From assembly GCA_964634325.1 (NCBI GenBank), contig CAZWJF010000014.1, positions 17,618-81,617 of the forward strand: DNA of 64,000 bases. The letters run 5' to 3'. This DNA is from JAJXWB01 sp964634325 (GTDB taxonomy: Bacteria > Pseudomonadota > Alphaproteobacteria > Rhizobiales > Beijerinckiaceae). The notes under the pieces are model-generated. The model had not been told where the DNA came from, did no database searches, and saw nothing but the letters and a program-made list of their open reading frames with translations. This document shows, in pieces, positions 8,289-16,224 of this stretch (positions are counted from its first letter, which is position 1; each line of letters opens with the position of its first letter). The translations under genes and the position numbers were made by a program.

Positions 8289-10136
8289 TCAGGATGGCGG
8301 CGGCGCGTCGCCGATGATGCGGTCCGAGGGCGCCTCGCCGTAGAGCTCCTTCACGAGGTTCGCGCGATGGGCGAGCGTCGCGCGCTGGTTGATCGATCCC
8401 TTGTCCGTGACCTCGCCATGATCGATGGAGGGATGCTCGTCGAGCACGAGCGCGCGCGCCACGCGCGTCGACGAACCCGTCGCTTTGGCCTGAAAGGCTT
8501 TCAACGCCTGGGCGAGCGCCGCGCGCAGGCCTGCATGCGCAGCGAGCGTCGCCGGCTGCGCATCGGCTAGATCGGAGAATTTCGCGCGGCAGCCGTCGGG
8601 ATCGAGCAGCAGGATCGCGGCGATCTCCTCACGATCGTGACCGGCGATCACAGCGTCCCGAAGGAACGGCGCGAATGCGGCGATCATCGCGGCGCGCAGG
8701 TTGCCGACGCCCACCCATGTTCCGGTGAGGAGCTTGAAATCCTCGCTGACGCGGCCGTCGAACGCGAAGCCCTTCTGCGGATCTTGCGGATCGACGAAGC
8801 GGATCGCGTCGCCCATCTTGTAATAGCCTTCGTCGTCGAACGCCGCAGCGGTCGCTTCGGGCTGACGCCAATAGCCGGGCGTGATGTTGGGGCCGCGCAC
8901 GCGCAGCTCCAGCTTGCCGACGTTGGGCACGAGCTTGATCTCGCAGCCTGGCACGGGATTGCCGATCATGCCGGCGCGCACCTCGCCGCGCGTCACGAAT
9001 GTCACGCTCGGCCCCGTCTCCGTGGCGCCGAGGCCGGTGACGATGCGGATCTTTTCGCCGACGGTTTCGTGGCCGAGCCGCTCGAGTTCGTCCCAGACGT
9101 GCTGCGGCAGGCTCGCGCCAGCGTACATGAAGAATTTGACCCGGCTGTAGAAATTCCGACGCAGCTGCTCGTCCTCGGCGAGGCGATGCGCGAGCAGCTC
9201 GAAACCCTTGGGCACGTTGAAATAGCAGGTCGGCGCGATCTCCTTGAGATTGCGGATCGTCGCGCCGAACGCGGCCGGAGTCGGCTTGCCGTCGTCGATG
9301 TAGAGGCTGCCGCCGGAAAAGAGGACGAGGTGGATGTTCTGGTTGCTGCCGAACGTATGGTTCCAGGGCAGCCAGTCGACGATCGTCTGCGGGCCTTGCG
9401 CAAGCTCCGCCATGGCGAAGGCCGCCTGCGCGATGTCGGCGCAAATCATCCGCTGGGAATTGATCACGCCCTTGGGCATGCCGGTCGAGCCGGATGTGAA
9501 CAGGATTTTCGCGACCGTATCCGGGCCGACCGCCGCATGCGCGGCCGCGACCGCCTCGCGCCCGTCGGCGGCGAGCGCGTCGAACGCGGTCGCGCCGAGA
9601 TCGTCGCCGCCGGAGACGACGACGATTTCCGCTCCTTGCGGCGCCGTCGCGCGAATCGCCTTGCCGTAGGCCGCGCCGTCGTCGGCAAAGATCAGGCCTG
9701 GCGTCAGCAATTCCACGATGTAGCGCAGCTTGCCGTAATCGCTGGAGACGAGCGAATAGGCCGTCGAGATCGGCGCGACCGGCACGCCGACATGCATGCC
9801 GGCGAGCAGCACGAGCAGATGTTCGATCGAATTGCCGGAGAGCACGGCCACGGGACGCTCGGCCGAGAGGCCCCGCGCGAGCAGCGCCGCTGCAATCTCC
9901 TCCATGCGCGCCAGAAACTGCGCGTAGGTGAGCTTGCGCCATTCTCCGTCAGGACCGCGACGCGCGACGAAGACGGCGTCCGGCGTTTCCTTCGCCCAGC
10001 GCAACAACAGCGAGGTGATCGTGCGCGGACATTCGCCCAGCGGATGAGGCGAACGCGCGTAGACGATTCCATTCCTGAGGCGCTCGATTTCGACGTCCTG
10101 CGGCCCGAGCGCGACCGCCCTCTCCCTCATCGCCAT
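8289..10136 (-). CDS. AMP-forming acyl-CoA ligase, feruloyl-CoA synthase-like
   Basis: 615 residues of the ANL superfamily. The ATP P-loop is ILFTSGSTGMPKGV, the A5 region is VTGLGATETGPSVTF and the later adenylation motif is YKMGDAIRFVDP. The N-terminal segment and the length match feruloyl-CoA/long-chain ligases more than acetyl-CoA synthetases. The predicted reaction is ATP-dependent activation of an aromatic or fatty acid to its CoA thioester in the cytoplasm. GGGGAGGAG precedes the ATG. The promoter at 10182-10209 is overlapped by a perfect palindrome, which suggests repressor control. No hydratase or vanillin-forming gene is adjacent, so the substrate is uncertain. Confidence 0.82.
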   Translation of the reverse strand: MAMRERAVALGPQDVEIERLRNGIVYARSPHPLGECPRTITSLLLRWAKETPDAVFVARRGPDGEWRKLTYAQFLARMEEIAAALLARGLSAERPVAVLSGNSIEHLLVLLAGMHVGVPVAPISTAYSLVSSDYGKLRYIVELLTPGLIFADDGAAYGKAIRATAPQGAEIVVVSGGDDLGATAFDALAADGREAVAAAHAAVGPDTVAKILFTSGSTGMPKGVINSQRMICADIAQAAFAMAELAQGPQTIVDWLPWNHTFGSNQNIHLVLFSGGSLYIDDGKPTPAAFGATIRNLKEIAPTCYFNVPKGFELLAHRLAEDEQLRRNFYSRVKFFMYAGASLPQHVWDELERLGHETVGEKIRIVTGLGATETGPSVTFVTRGEVRAGMIGNPVPGCEIKLVPNVGKLELRVRGPNITPGYWRQPEATAAAFDDEGYYKMGDAIRFVDPQDPQKGFAFDGRVSEDFKLLTGTWVGVGNLRAAMIAAFAPFLRDAVIAGHDREEIAAILLLDPDGCRAKFSDLADAQPATLAAHAGLRAALAQALKAFQAKATGSSTRVARALVLDEHPSIDHGEVTDKGSINQRATLAHRANLVKELYGEAPSDRIIGDAPPPS

Positions 10137-10176
10137 GGCTCCTCCCCGGCGATCTGCGTCGCCGTCGATATTTTTG

Positions 10177-10209
10177 TTATATTATATAACTAATTTGCTG
10201 AAAGGCAAT
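10177..10209 (-). promoter_or_regulatory. Promoter and palindromic operator of the acyl-CoA ligase gene
   Basis: On the minus strand, TTGCCT (10204-10209) lies 16 bases from TATAAT (10182-10187), a good housekeeping promoter pointing at the ligase gene. The -10 box sits inside GTTATATTATATAAC (10177-10191), a perfect palindrome with 7-base arms. The AT-rich island stands out sharply from the GC-rich surroundings. A repressor dimer bound here would block RNA polymerase; MarR or TetR type is my guess. Confidence 0.6.
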
Positions 10210-10249
10210 CGGCGGCGCGGTCCGAAGATCGCGCCGCCGGTGGTCCGCG

Positions 10250-10753
10250 TCAGTGCGATCCGTGGGTCATCGAGGGCCGCGCGCCCTCCGCGCCCCACCC
10301 GCCGAGACGGGGGTCCACCATGCCGAAGACCATAGCCACGTGGCCGACGACCAGAAACAGCGAAATCAGCGCTGCGTGGACCGCGAGCTTCTGACGCGCG
10401 GACGCTTTCGGCAGGATCAGGCCAAGCTCCAGAAGCGCGATGCCGCCGAGCGGAATGACGCCGGCGAGATAGGAGCCGACCGCCAGCATGTCGATCCAGC
10501 CGCGCCACTCCCCGGCTTTGGAGATGGGCAGGACCGCGTTGGCGAGCAGATAGACGAATACGCCGGCGAAATAGACGCCGAGAATCACACCCGCCGCGCG
10601 GTTGAGCGCACGGACGGGGCCGGATTCGACGCCGGTGTAGAGGATGTAGAACTCGGTGATCGCCAGCGTTTCGGCCAACACGACGGGAATCGCCATGAAC
10701 ATCAGAAGGTTCATCGGCGAGGTCAGCAATTCCATATAGTGGGTCATGGACAT
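10250..10753 (-). CDS. Small four-helix membrane protein of unknown function
   Basis: 167 residues starting MSMTHYMELLTSPMNLLMF. Hydrophobic segments at about residues 12-35, 50-72, 90-115 and 122-145 predict four membrane helices. The C-terminal tail ends MTHGSH. The start at 10753 is set by AGGAAGG seven bases upstream. It resembles uncharacterised 'DUF6803' permease-like proteins as I remember them, but I cannot check that. The Cys-rich secreted protein is encoded 53 bases upstream on the same strand, which suggests a two-gene operon, possibly metal-related. Confidence 0.65.
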   Translation of the reverse strand: MSMTHYMELLTSPMNLLMFMAIPVVLAETLAITEFYILYTGVESGPVRALNRAAGVILGVYFAGVFVYLLANAVLPISKAGEWRGWIDMLAVGSYLAGVIPLGGIALLELGLILPKASARQKLAVHAALISLFLVVGHVAMVFGMVDPRLGGWGAEGARPSMTHGSH

Positions 10754-10806
10754 GACGCGTCCTTCCTCGAAGAGGTTTGATTTCGTGAGATGAACGGAAG
10801 GCGGCG

Positions 10807-11202
10807 TCAGGCGCGCGGGGGCGGCGCCGGCGGAGAGCGGTCGAGGCTGGCGAAGTCGGCCATGAACTCGACGACCGACAGGCGCTTCGCTGCGCGCGCC
10901 GGGACCGAAGTCGCCGACGTCAAAGACAGGACGCAGCAGCATCCAGCGCAAGAGAAATCGGGGACCGCATCGCGCACGCCGTCGCGACTCTGGGCGGAAT
11001 CGGCGCAATGCGCGCGTTCGATCGGACCTGCGTGCGAGTCATGCGCGGCCGCGACCGGCGCCGGCGAGGCGTCGCCGCTTCCGCCGCCGAACGGGCGAGC
11101 GACGGCCGGGCCCGCCAGAACGAGCGCCAGAACCAGCAGAAGTCGGACAATGCGGGACAGGCCGGACATTGCTGCGAAGATGCCTGCGAAGCGCGCGCTC
11201 AT
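10807..11202 (-). CDS. Small Cys/His-containing secreted or lipid-free membrane-anchored protein, unknown
   Basis: About 131 residues. After the start a hydrophobic segment (IVRLLLVLALVLAGPAVA) looks like a signal peptide. The mature part has HDSHAGPIERAHC and CAGCCC, clusters of His and Cys that could bind a metal. The start is uncertain: ATG at 11202 is used here, while ATG at 11169 and GTG at 11277 are possible and none has a clear ribosome site. I recognise no family. It probably forms an operon with the membrane protein at 10250-10753. Function unknown; metal handling is only a guess. Confidence 0.5.
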   Translation of the reverse strand: MSARFAGIFAAMSGLSRIVRLLLVLALVLAGPAVARPFGGGSGDASPAPVAAAHDSHAGPIERAHCADSAQSRDGVRDAVPDFSCAGCCCVLSLTSATSVPARAAKRLSVVEFMADFASLDRSPPAPPPRA

Positions 11203-11409
11203 CAAGAGCTGGGCCTTGACCGTCCATGCCGCGCCGTCTTCGAACCGCCGGGCCGGCCGGCGTCGGCTTTTGTGCACTGCACAGTCGCGATTCGAGCCCG
11301 AATGGCACCAAAGTACGAGACGCGCGCGCCCCCGAAATTGCCGGAGACCGGCCGCGCAGCGGGGAAATGTCGAAGTATTTCAACATCGATTGGTTCATAT
11401 GCGAACCGC

Positions 11410-11438
11410 TTGACATTTTGTGCGACGCACCATATAAA
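11410..11438 (+). promoter_or_regulatory. Housekeeping promoter of the candidate small RNA
   Basis: TTGACA (11410-11415) and TATAAA (11433-11438) are separated by 17 bases, a nearly perfect sigma-70 promoter. It would start transcription about 7 bases downstream, near 11445, exactly at the first base of the first RNA hairpin. No gene start with a ribosome site follows until 11569, after a terminator. Confidence 0.75.
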
Positions 11439-11444
11439 CAAGAC

Positions 11445-11530
11445 ATGCAACGGGCCTCCCTCGTTGCATAGCCCTCCTTGGGCGTTTCCTCCCTAGACTT
11501 GGGCCGCCGGCTTGCCGGTGGCCCTTTTTT
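11445..11530 (+). ncRNA. Candidate trans-acting small RNA with CCUCC (anti-Shine-Dalgarno) loops
   Basis: A strong promoter and a strong terminator enclose about 86 bases without an open frame. Hairpin 1 (11445-11469) has an 8-base perfect stem, ATGCAACG/CGTTGCAT, with loop GGCCTCCCT. Hairpin 2 (11471-11483) is GCCC-TCCTT-GGGC. A single-stranded stretch with TTCCTCCC follows, then the terminator. Repeated exposed CCUCC motifs are the hallmark of alphaproteobacterial sRNAs of the alpha-r14/'cuckoo' type (CcsR in Rhodobacter), which pair with ribosome binding sites. Alternatively it is a terminated leader of the hydrolase gene. Confidence 0.65.
11501..11530 (+). terminator. Intrinsic terminator of the candidate small RNA
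   Basis: GGGCCGCCGG and CCGGTGGCCC form a 10-base stem (one G-T pair) with a CTTG loop, followed by six T (11525-11530). This is the clearest Rho-independent terminator in the window and lies 38 bases before the hydrolase start. Confidence 0.85.
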
Positions 11531-11568
11531 CTGCGCGCATTGGCGCCGAGGAAACATCCGGAGCGCGC

Positions 11569-12516
11569 ATGCCTATCGATCCCGACGCCCAGAACCTGTT
11601 GGCCCTGATGAAGGCGGCCGGGCGGCCGCCGCTGAGCAGTCTTACGCCGCCAGAAGCGCGAGCCGTCTACCTGGCCGGGCGCGGCCTGTTGCAGCCGGAC
11701 CTGCCCGATGTCGGCGAAGTCCGCGATCTCGTCGCCCCGGGCCCGCATGGCGACATTCCCCTGCGCCTCTACCGCGGCCTCGCCGCACCGACCGGCCCGA
11801 CGCCGACGCTGATCTTCGCCCATGGCGGCGGCTGGGTGATCGGCGACCGCGACACGCACGATTACGTCTGCCGCAAACTCGCCAACGAGGCGCGCTGCGC
11901 GGTCGTCTCGATCGATTACCGGCTGGGGCCGGAGCACAAGTTTCCGGCGGCCATCGAAGACAGCCTCGCCGCCGCGCAATGGCTGACGGCGCAGGCGGCC
12001 GAACTCGGACTCGACACGCAGCGTCTGGCGATCGGCGGCGACAGCGCCGGCGGCAATATTTCGGCGGTGCTGGCGCTGATGGCGCGCGATGGCGTCGCGC
12101 CTCGGCTCGTCCATCAATTGCTGCTCTATCCGGCCGTGGACATGGCGATGACCGCGCCGTCCTATCAGGGCGTTCCCGAGGACTATCCGCTGTCGTCCAC
12201 CATCGCGCGCTGGTTTCGCGACCATTACGTGTCCAGCGAACAGGACCATACAGACTGGCGCGCCTCGCCGCTGCACGCCGAATCGCACGAGGGCGTCGCA
12301 TCGGCCTTCATCCTGACCGCGCGCCACGATCCCTTGTGCGACGAAGGCCGCGACTATGCGCACAAACTCGAGAAGGCCGGCGTGCGCGTGTGGCATCTCG
12401 ACATGAACGACCAGCTCCACGGATTTCTCACCTGGGGCAAGCTGGTGCGCGCCGCCGACGCGGCGCTTGAGATGGCGGCCGCTTCGCTGCGCTATGCCTT
12501 CGCGACAGCGTCCTAG
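11569..12516 (+). CDS. Alpha/beta hydrolase of the hormone-sensitive lipase (HSL/Aes) family
   Basis: 315 residues. The oxyanion-hole motif HGGGW is at residues 85-89, and the nucleophile elbow GDSAGG has Ser159. The Asp (ARHDPLCDEG) and the His (DQLHGFLTW) of the triad follow in order. Predicted carboxylesterase or lipase on short acyl esters, cytoplasmic since no signal peptide is seen. The start at 11569 follows CCGGAG by 7 bases; an upstream ATG at 11512 lies inside the terminator hairpin and is unlikely. It converges on cobB with a 7-base gap and is not part of cobalamin synthesis. Confidence 0.85.
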   Translation: MPIDPDAQNLLALMKAAGRPPLSSLTPPEARAVYLAGRGLLQPDLPDVGEVRDLVAPGPHGDIPLRLYRGLAAPTGPTPTLIFAHGGGWVIGDRDTHDYVCRKLANEARCAVVSIDYRLGPEHKFPAAIEDSLAAAQWLTAQAAELGLDTQRLAIGGDSAGGNISAVLALMARDGVAPRLVHQLLLYPAVDMAMTAPSYQGVPEDYPLSSTIARWFRDHYVSSEQDHTDWRASPLHAESHEGVASAFILTARHDPLCDEGRDYAHKLEKAGVRVWHLDMNDQLHGFLTWGKLVRAADAALEMAAASLRYAFATAS

Positions 12517-12523
12517 CGCGGCG

Positions 12524-13840
12524 TCACGCCGTTGCGATCACGTGGAAGAAGGAGCCGCTGACGTTTCCGGCGCGGCGGCCCGCCGGCTGCGGCGCGCCGC
12601 CGTGCGCGTCGCGCGTCGTGGCGAAGGGCTCGCCATCGCCTTCGCGCAAGATCGTGGCGTAATGAAACTCGTGGCCGCGCAGAATCGCGCCCCTCGCGCC
12701 GAGCGCATGGTCTGAGGTCAGCATGGCGGCGCGATAGCCCAGATGCAGCTTGCGCCTGGCGAAGCTCGTCTCGACGTCGAGCAGGCCCGCCATTTCATGG
12801 CGCACGCCGTCCTTGTCGACGAGGCCCTTTCCCAGAACCATGTAGCCGCCGCACTCGCCGTGCACGGGTTTTTGGCGGGCGAAGGCGCGCAGACCGTCGA
12901 GAAATTTACGCGCCGCCGCGATCCGTCCGGCGTGCAGTTCCGGATAGCCGCCGGGCAACCAGCAGAAATCGCAATCGTCGGGCGGCGGCTCGTCGGCCAG
13001 CGGCGAGAAGGCGACCAACTCGGCGCCCGCCGCGCGCCAGCCCTGCGCGATGTGCGGATAGAGAAACGAAAAGGCCGCGTCGCGCGCGACCGCGATGCGC
13101 CGGCCGGGCGGCGACAGAGCGACGGGCGCCGCCGCGCCGCCTTCGAACGCCACGTCCGCGGCGCCCGCGATGATCCGATCGAGATCGCACGCCCCTTCCA
13201 CGCGATTGGCGATGGCGTCGAGCAGCGCATCCAGTTGCAGCGTCTCTTCCGCCTGCACGAGGCCGAGATGCCGTTCAGGCAGCACGAGATCGTCCATGCG
13301 CGGCAGCGCGCCGAGCACGGGGACGCCGAGCGCCTCGATCGCGTCGCCGGCCAGTCGAACGTGGCGCTCCGAGCCGACGCGATTGAGGATGACGCCCGCG
13401 AGTTTCACACGCGGATCGAAAGTCGCGAAACCCTTGACGAGCGCGGCCGCAGTCTGCGCCTGCCCGCTGACGTCCAGCACGAGAATCAGCGGCAGACCGC
13501 AGGCTGCGGCGACGTCCGCCGACGAGCCCGTGCGCCCGTCCGGCCCGCTGACGCCGTCGAAAAAGCCCATCAGCGCCTCGGCGATCACGAGTTCGGCGCC
13601 TCGCGCATTGCCGGCGGCGAGCGCGGCCAGAAGCTCCGGCGACATAGCCCAGGAATCGAGATTGACGCTGTCGCGGCCAGTTGCGGCGCGATGAAACGCC
13701 GGATCGATGTAGTCCGGCCCGCATTTGGCGCCGGCCACCTTCACCCCGCGCCGCGCGAACGCGCGCATCAGGCCGAGCGCGATCGTCGTCTTGCCGCCGC
13801 CCGAGCGCGGCGCGCCGACGACGAAGCCGCGCGCGCTCAA
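12524..13840 (-). CDS. cobB: Hydrogenobyrinic (cobyrinic) acid a,c-diamide synthase
   Basis: 438 residues. The N-terminal dethiobiotin-synthetase-like ATPase begins FVVGAPRSGGGKTTIALGL. The C-terminal class I glutamine amidotransferase has the nucleophile in PVHGECGGYMVLG and the histidine in GHEFHYATI. It amidates the a and c carboxylates using glutamine and ATP before cobalt insertion by CobN. No ATG fits: the frame opens with TTG at 13840 overlapping the cobM stop (TTGA), with GAAGG before it, and the expected family start falls here. It is last in cobL-cobE-cobM-cobB. Confidence 0.92.
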   Translation of the reverse strand: MSARGFVVGAPRSGGGKTTIALGLMRAFARRGVKVAGAKCGPDYIDPAFHRAATGRDSVNLDSWAMSPELLAALAAGNARGAELVIAEALMGFFDGVSGPDGRTGSSADVAAACGLPLILVLDVSGQAQTAAALVKGFATFDPRVKLAGVILNRVGSERHVRLAGDAIEALGVPVLGALPRMDDLVLPERHLGLVQAEETLQLDALLDAIANRVEGACDLDRIIAGAADVAFEGGAAAPVALSPPGRRIAVARDAAFSFLYPHIAQGWRAAGAELVAFSPLADEPPPDDCDFCWLPGGYPELHAGRIAAARKFLDGLRAFARQKPVHGECGGYMVLGKGLVDKDGVRHEMAGLLDVETSFARRKLHLGYRAAMLTSDHALGARGAILRGHEFHYATILREGDGEPFATTRDAHGGAPQPAGRRAGNVSGSFFHVIATA

Positions 13841-14604
13841 CCTTCGCCCCGCTGCGGGCGAAACCGCCTGATGTATTCGACGTCGTAGAGCGCGCTCTCG
13901 CGAAAGTCGCGCGCGCCCAGCGCGCGGCCGACGAGGATGAGCGCGGTGCGCTCGATCGTCTCGGCGCGCATGCGCTCCACGATGTCTGCGAGCCGGGCTT
14001 CGACGATGCGTTCGTCCGGCCAGCTCGCGCGAAAGACAATCGCGACGGGGCAATCGGCGCCGTAATGCGGCAGCAGATCGGCGACGACCTGATCGAGAAC
14101 ATGGATCGACAGGTGAATGGCGAGCGTCGCGCGCGTCTGCGCGAATGTCGCGAGCTTCTCGGTTTCCGGCATCGCGGATGCGCGGCCCGAGGTGCGCGTG
14201 AGCACCAGGGATTGCGCGACTTCCGGCAGGGTCAATTCGCGCTTCAGCGCGGCGGCGGCGGCTGCGAACGACGGCACGCCGGGCGTGATGGTGTATTCAA
14301 TTCCAAGATCGTCCAATCGGCGCAATTGCTCGCCCATCGCGCTCCATACCGACAGATCGCCCGAATGCAATCGCACGACGTCTTCATCCGCGTCGCGCGC
14401 GTGCGCAATCTCCTGCATGATCTGATCGAGCGACATCGGCGCCGTGTCGACGATGCGCGCGCCCTCGGGACAATGGCCGAGAATTTCGCGCGGCACGAGC
14501 GAGCCGGCGTAGAGGCAAACGCGGCAGCGTGCGATGATGTCGCGGCCGCGCAGCGTGAGGAGGTCCGGAGCGCCGGGGCCTGCGCCGACGAAGTGAACTT
14601 TCAT
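13837..14604 (-). CDS. cobM: Precorrin-4 C11-methyltransferase
   Basis: 255 residues. The tetrapyrrole methylase start MKVHFVGAGPGAPDLLTLRG is followed by VRLHSGDLSVWSAMGEQL and by ITPGVPSFAAAAAALKREL, all CobM/CbiF signatures. It transfers methyl from SAM to C11 of precorrin-4 to give precorrin-5. The ATG at 14604 overlaps the end of cobE by four bases (ATGA), and its stop overlaps the cobB start, so translation is probably coupled through the three genes. Confidence 0.94.
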   Translation of the reverse strand: MKVHFVGAGPGAPDLLTLRGRDIIARCRVCLYAGSLVPREILGHCPEGARIVDTAPMSLDQIMQEIAHARDADEDVVRLHSGDLSVWSAMGEQLRRLDDLGIEYTITPGVPSFAAAAAALKRELTLPEVAQSLVLTRTSGRASAMPETEKLATFAQTRATLAIHLSIHVLDQVVADLLPHYGADCPVAIVFRASWPDERIVEARLADIVERMRAETIERTALILVGRALGARDFRESALYDVEYIRRFRPQRGEG

Positions 14605-14984
14605 GATGGCGTCCTTGCGATCGCACAGGCGACGCCGTTGGACGTCATGCGCGGCACGACGAGAACGGCGCCGACGCCGGCGCCGGCGAGCGCGGCGGTT
14701 TCGGCGACCGAGGGCACGCCGAACAGAGCGACGACGCGATCCGAGCGCGTGACGGCGGCATCGCTGTTTTGAGCCAGCGTCTCGCGCGGCAGGAAGGCGA
14801 GCGGCAGGCCGAGCGCTGCTGCGGCTTCATAAAGCGCGCGCTCCGTCTCCTTGCCGGCGACGGTGTAGAGCGCGGCCGGGCTCGTCGCATCGTCCGCGCG
14901 ATCCCACGCGCGGCGCACGAGATCGACGATCGCCTGCGCGCTCGCGCCGCGCTTGAGTCCGAGGCCGATGGCCAACGCGCTCAT
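14601..14984 (-). CDS. cobE: Cobalamin biosynthesis protein CobE (CbiG C-terminal domain type)
   Basis: 127 residues: MSALAIGLGLKRGASAQAIV matches the start of CobE/CbiG C-terminal domains, which continue with ALYTVAGKETERALYEAAAALGLPLAFLP. In the aerobic pathway CobE is a small stand-alone protein of uncertain role, possibly binding a corrin intermediate. I chose ATG 14984 because it forms an ATGA overlap with the cobL stop; an ATG six codons upstream is possible. It lies between cobL and cobM in a tight operon. Confidence 0.85.
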   Translation of the reverse strand: MSALAIGLGLKRGASAQAIVDLVRRAWDRADDATSPAALYTVAGKETERALYEAAAALGLPLAFLPRETLAQNSDAAVTRSDRVVALFGVPSVAETAALAGAGVGAVLVVPRMTSNGVACAIARTPS

Positions 14985-16198
14985 GGCTTGCTCCAGCGCC
15001 ATTGCAGCACCGGCATGGCCTGCCGCAATCCGGAAAACCGCCCGACCGGAACGGCGTGGCCGATCTGGATCGAGACGAGATCGCCGCCGCGTTCGCTGTG
15101 CAAGCTGGTCAGCAGCGCCTGCGTCTCCAGCGTCACGGCATTGACGACAAGACGACCGCCGCTGCGCAGCGCGGCCATAGCCTTGTCCATCGCGCCCGGC
15201 GCAGTCGCGCCGCCGCCGACGAAAATCGCGTCGGGCGTCGGCAGACCGTCCAGCGCCTGCGGCGCGCGCCCTTCGACCATCTGCAAATCGGGCGCCCCCA
15301 ACGCATGGGCGTTGCGCAGCGCGCGCGCGGCGCGCGTCGGATTAGCCTCGATAGCGACAGCGCGGGCGCGCGGCGCGGCCAACAGCCATTCGATGGCGAT
15401 CGAGCCCGAACCGGCGCCGACGTCCCACAGCAACTCGCCGGCAAGCGGCGCGAGCGCCGACAGGGTGATCGCACGAATGTCGCGCTTGGTGATCTGACCG
15501 TCGTGCTCGAACCATTCGTCGGGCAGACCGGGCGCATGCGGAATGAGTCGCGCGCCCGCCTCCGCCTCGACGTCAACGGCGACGACGTTGAGCGGATCGA
15601 CATTCGCATCGCGCCAGTCGCGCGCGGGCGCTTCGTGGCGGGCCTCCCGCGGGCCGCCCATGGCCTCGAACGCGACGACGCGCGAGCCGCCCATGCCGCG
15701 CGCAACCAGCAGGTCGCACAATTTGTTCGGCGTCTCGCCGTCCCAGGACAGAGCGATGATTTTCGCGCGCGGCGCGAGGTGGGGAATGACACGTTCGAGC
15801 GCGCGACCGTGCAAGGTGACGAGCGCGCAATCCTGCAGGCTCCAGCCGAGACGGCTCGCCGCCATTGAAAAAGACGAGGGCTGCGGTAGGCAGAAAATCT
15901 CCTCGACCGCCACATGCTGCGTCAGCAGGGTTCCCACGCCGTAGAAGAACGGATCGCCGCTCGCCAGAACCACGACCGGCCGGCCGCGGCGCGCCGCGAT
16001 ACGCGGCAGGGCGTCGTGCATCGGAGACGGCCAGGCGAGCGTTTCGCATTTCAGCTCGCCGACGAGCGCGAGATGCCGCGCGCCGCCGACCACGAGTTCG
16101 GCTTGCGCCAGCAGCTTGCGTGCGGCAGGAGAGAGGCCATCGAGACCGTCCTCGCCGATTCCGAGGATCGAGAGCCATCTGCCGGGCGCGCCGCTCAT
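14981..16198 (-). CDS. cobL: Precorrin-6Y C5,15-methyltransferase (decarboxylating)
   Basis: 405 residues, a fusion of a CbiE-like tetrapyrrole methylase (WLSILGIGEDGLDGLSPAAR; VVLASGDPFFYGVGTLL) and a CbiT-like SAM domain (ELLWDVGAGSGSIAIEWLLA; DAIFVGGG). It methylates C5 and C15 and decarboxylates the C12 acetate to give precorrin-8. GAGGAGG lies before the ATG. It opens the four-gene group cobL-cobE-cobM-cobB. Only 26 bases separate its start from the divergent cobK start, so its promoter must overlap cobK unless it is read from the cobJ side. Confidence 0.94.
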   Translation of the reverse strand: MSGAPGRWLSILGIGEDGLDGLSPAARKLLAQAELVVGGARHLALVGELKCETLAWPSPMHDALPRIAARRGRPVVVLASGDPFFYGVGTLLTQHVAVEEIFCLPQPSSFSMAASRLGWSLQDCALVTLHGRALERVIPHLAPRAKIIALSWDGETPNKLCDLLVARGMGGSRVVAFEAMGGPREARHEAPARDWRDANVDPLNVVAVDVEAEAGARLIPHAPGLPDEWFEHDGQITKRDIRAITLSALAPLAGELLWDVGAGSGSIAIEWLLAAPRARAVAIEANPTRAARALRNAHALGAPDLQMVEGRAPQALDGLPTPDAIFVGGGATAPGAMDKAMAALRSGGRLVVNAVTLETQALLTSLHSERGGDLVSIQIGHAVPVGRFSGLRQAMPVLQWRWSKP

Positions 16199-16224
16199 CG
16201 CGCGCCTCCTCGCGAAGGGACGAC

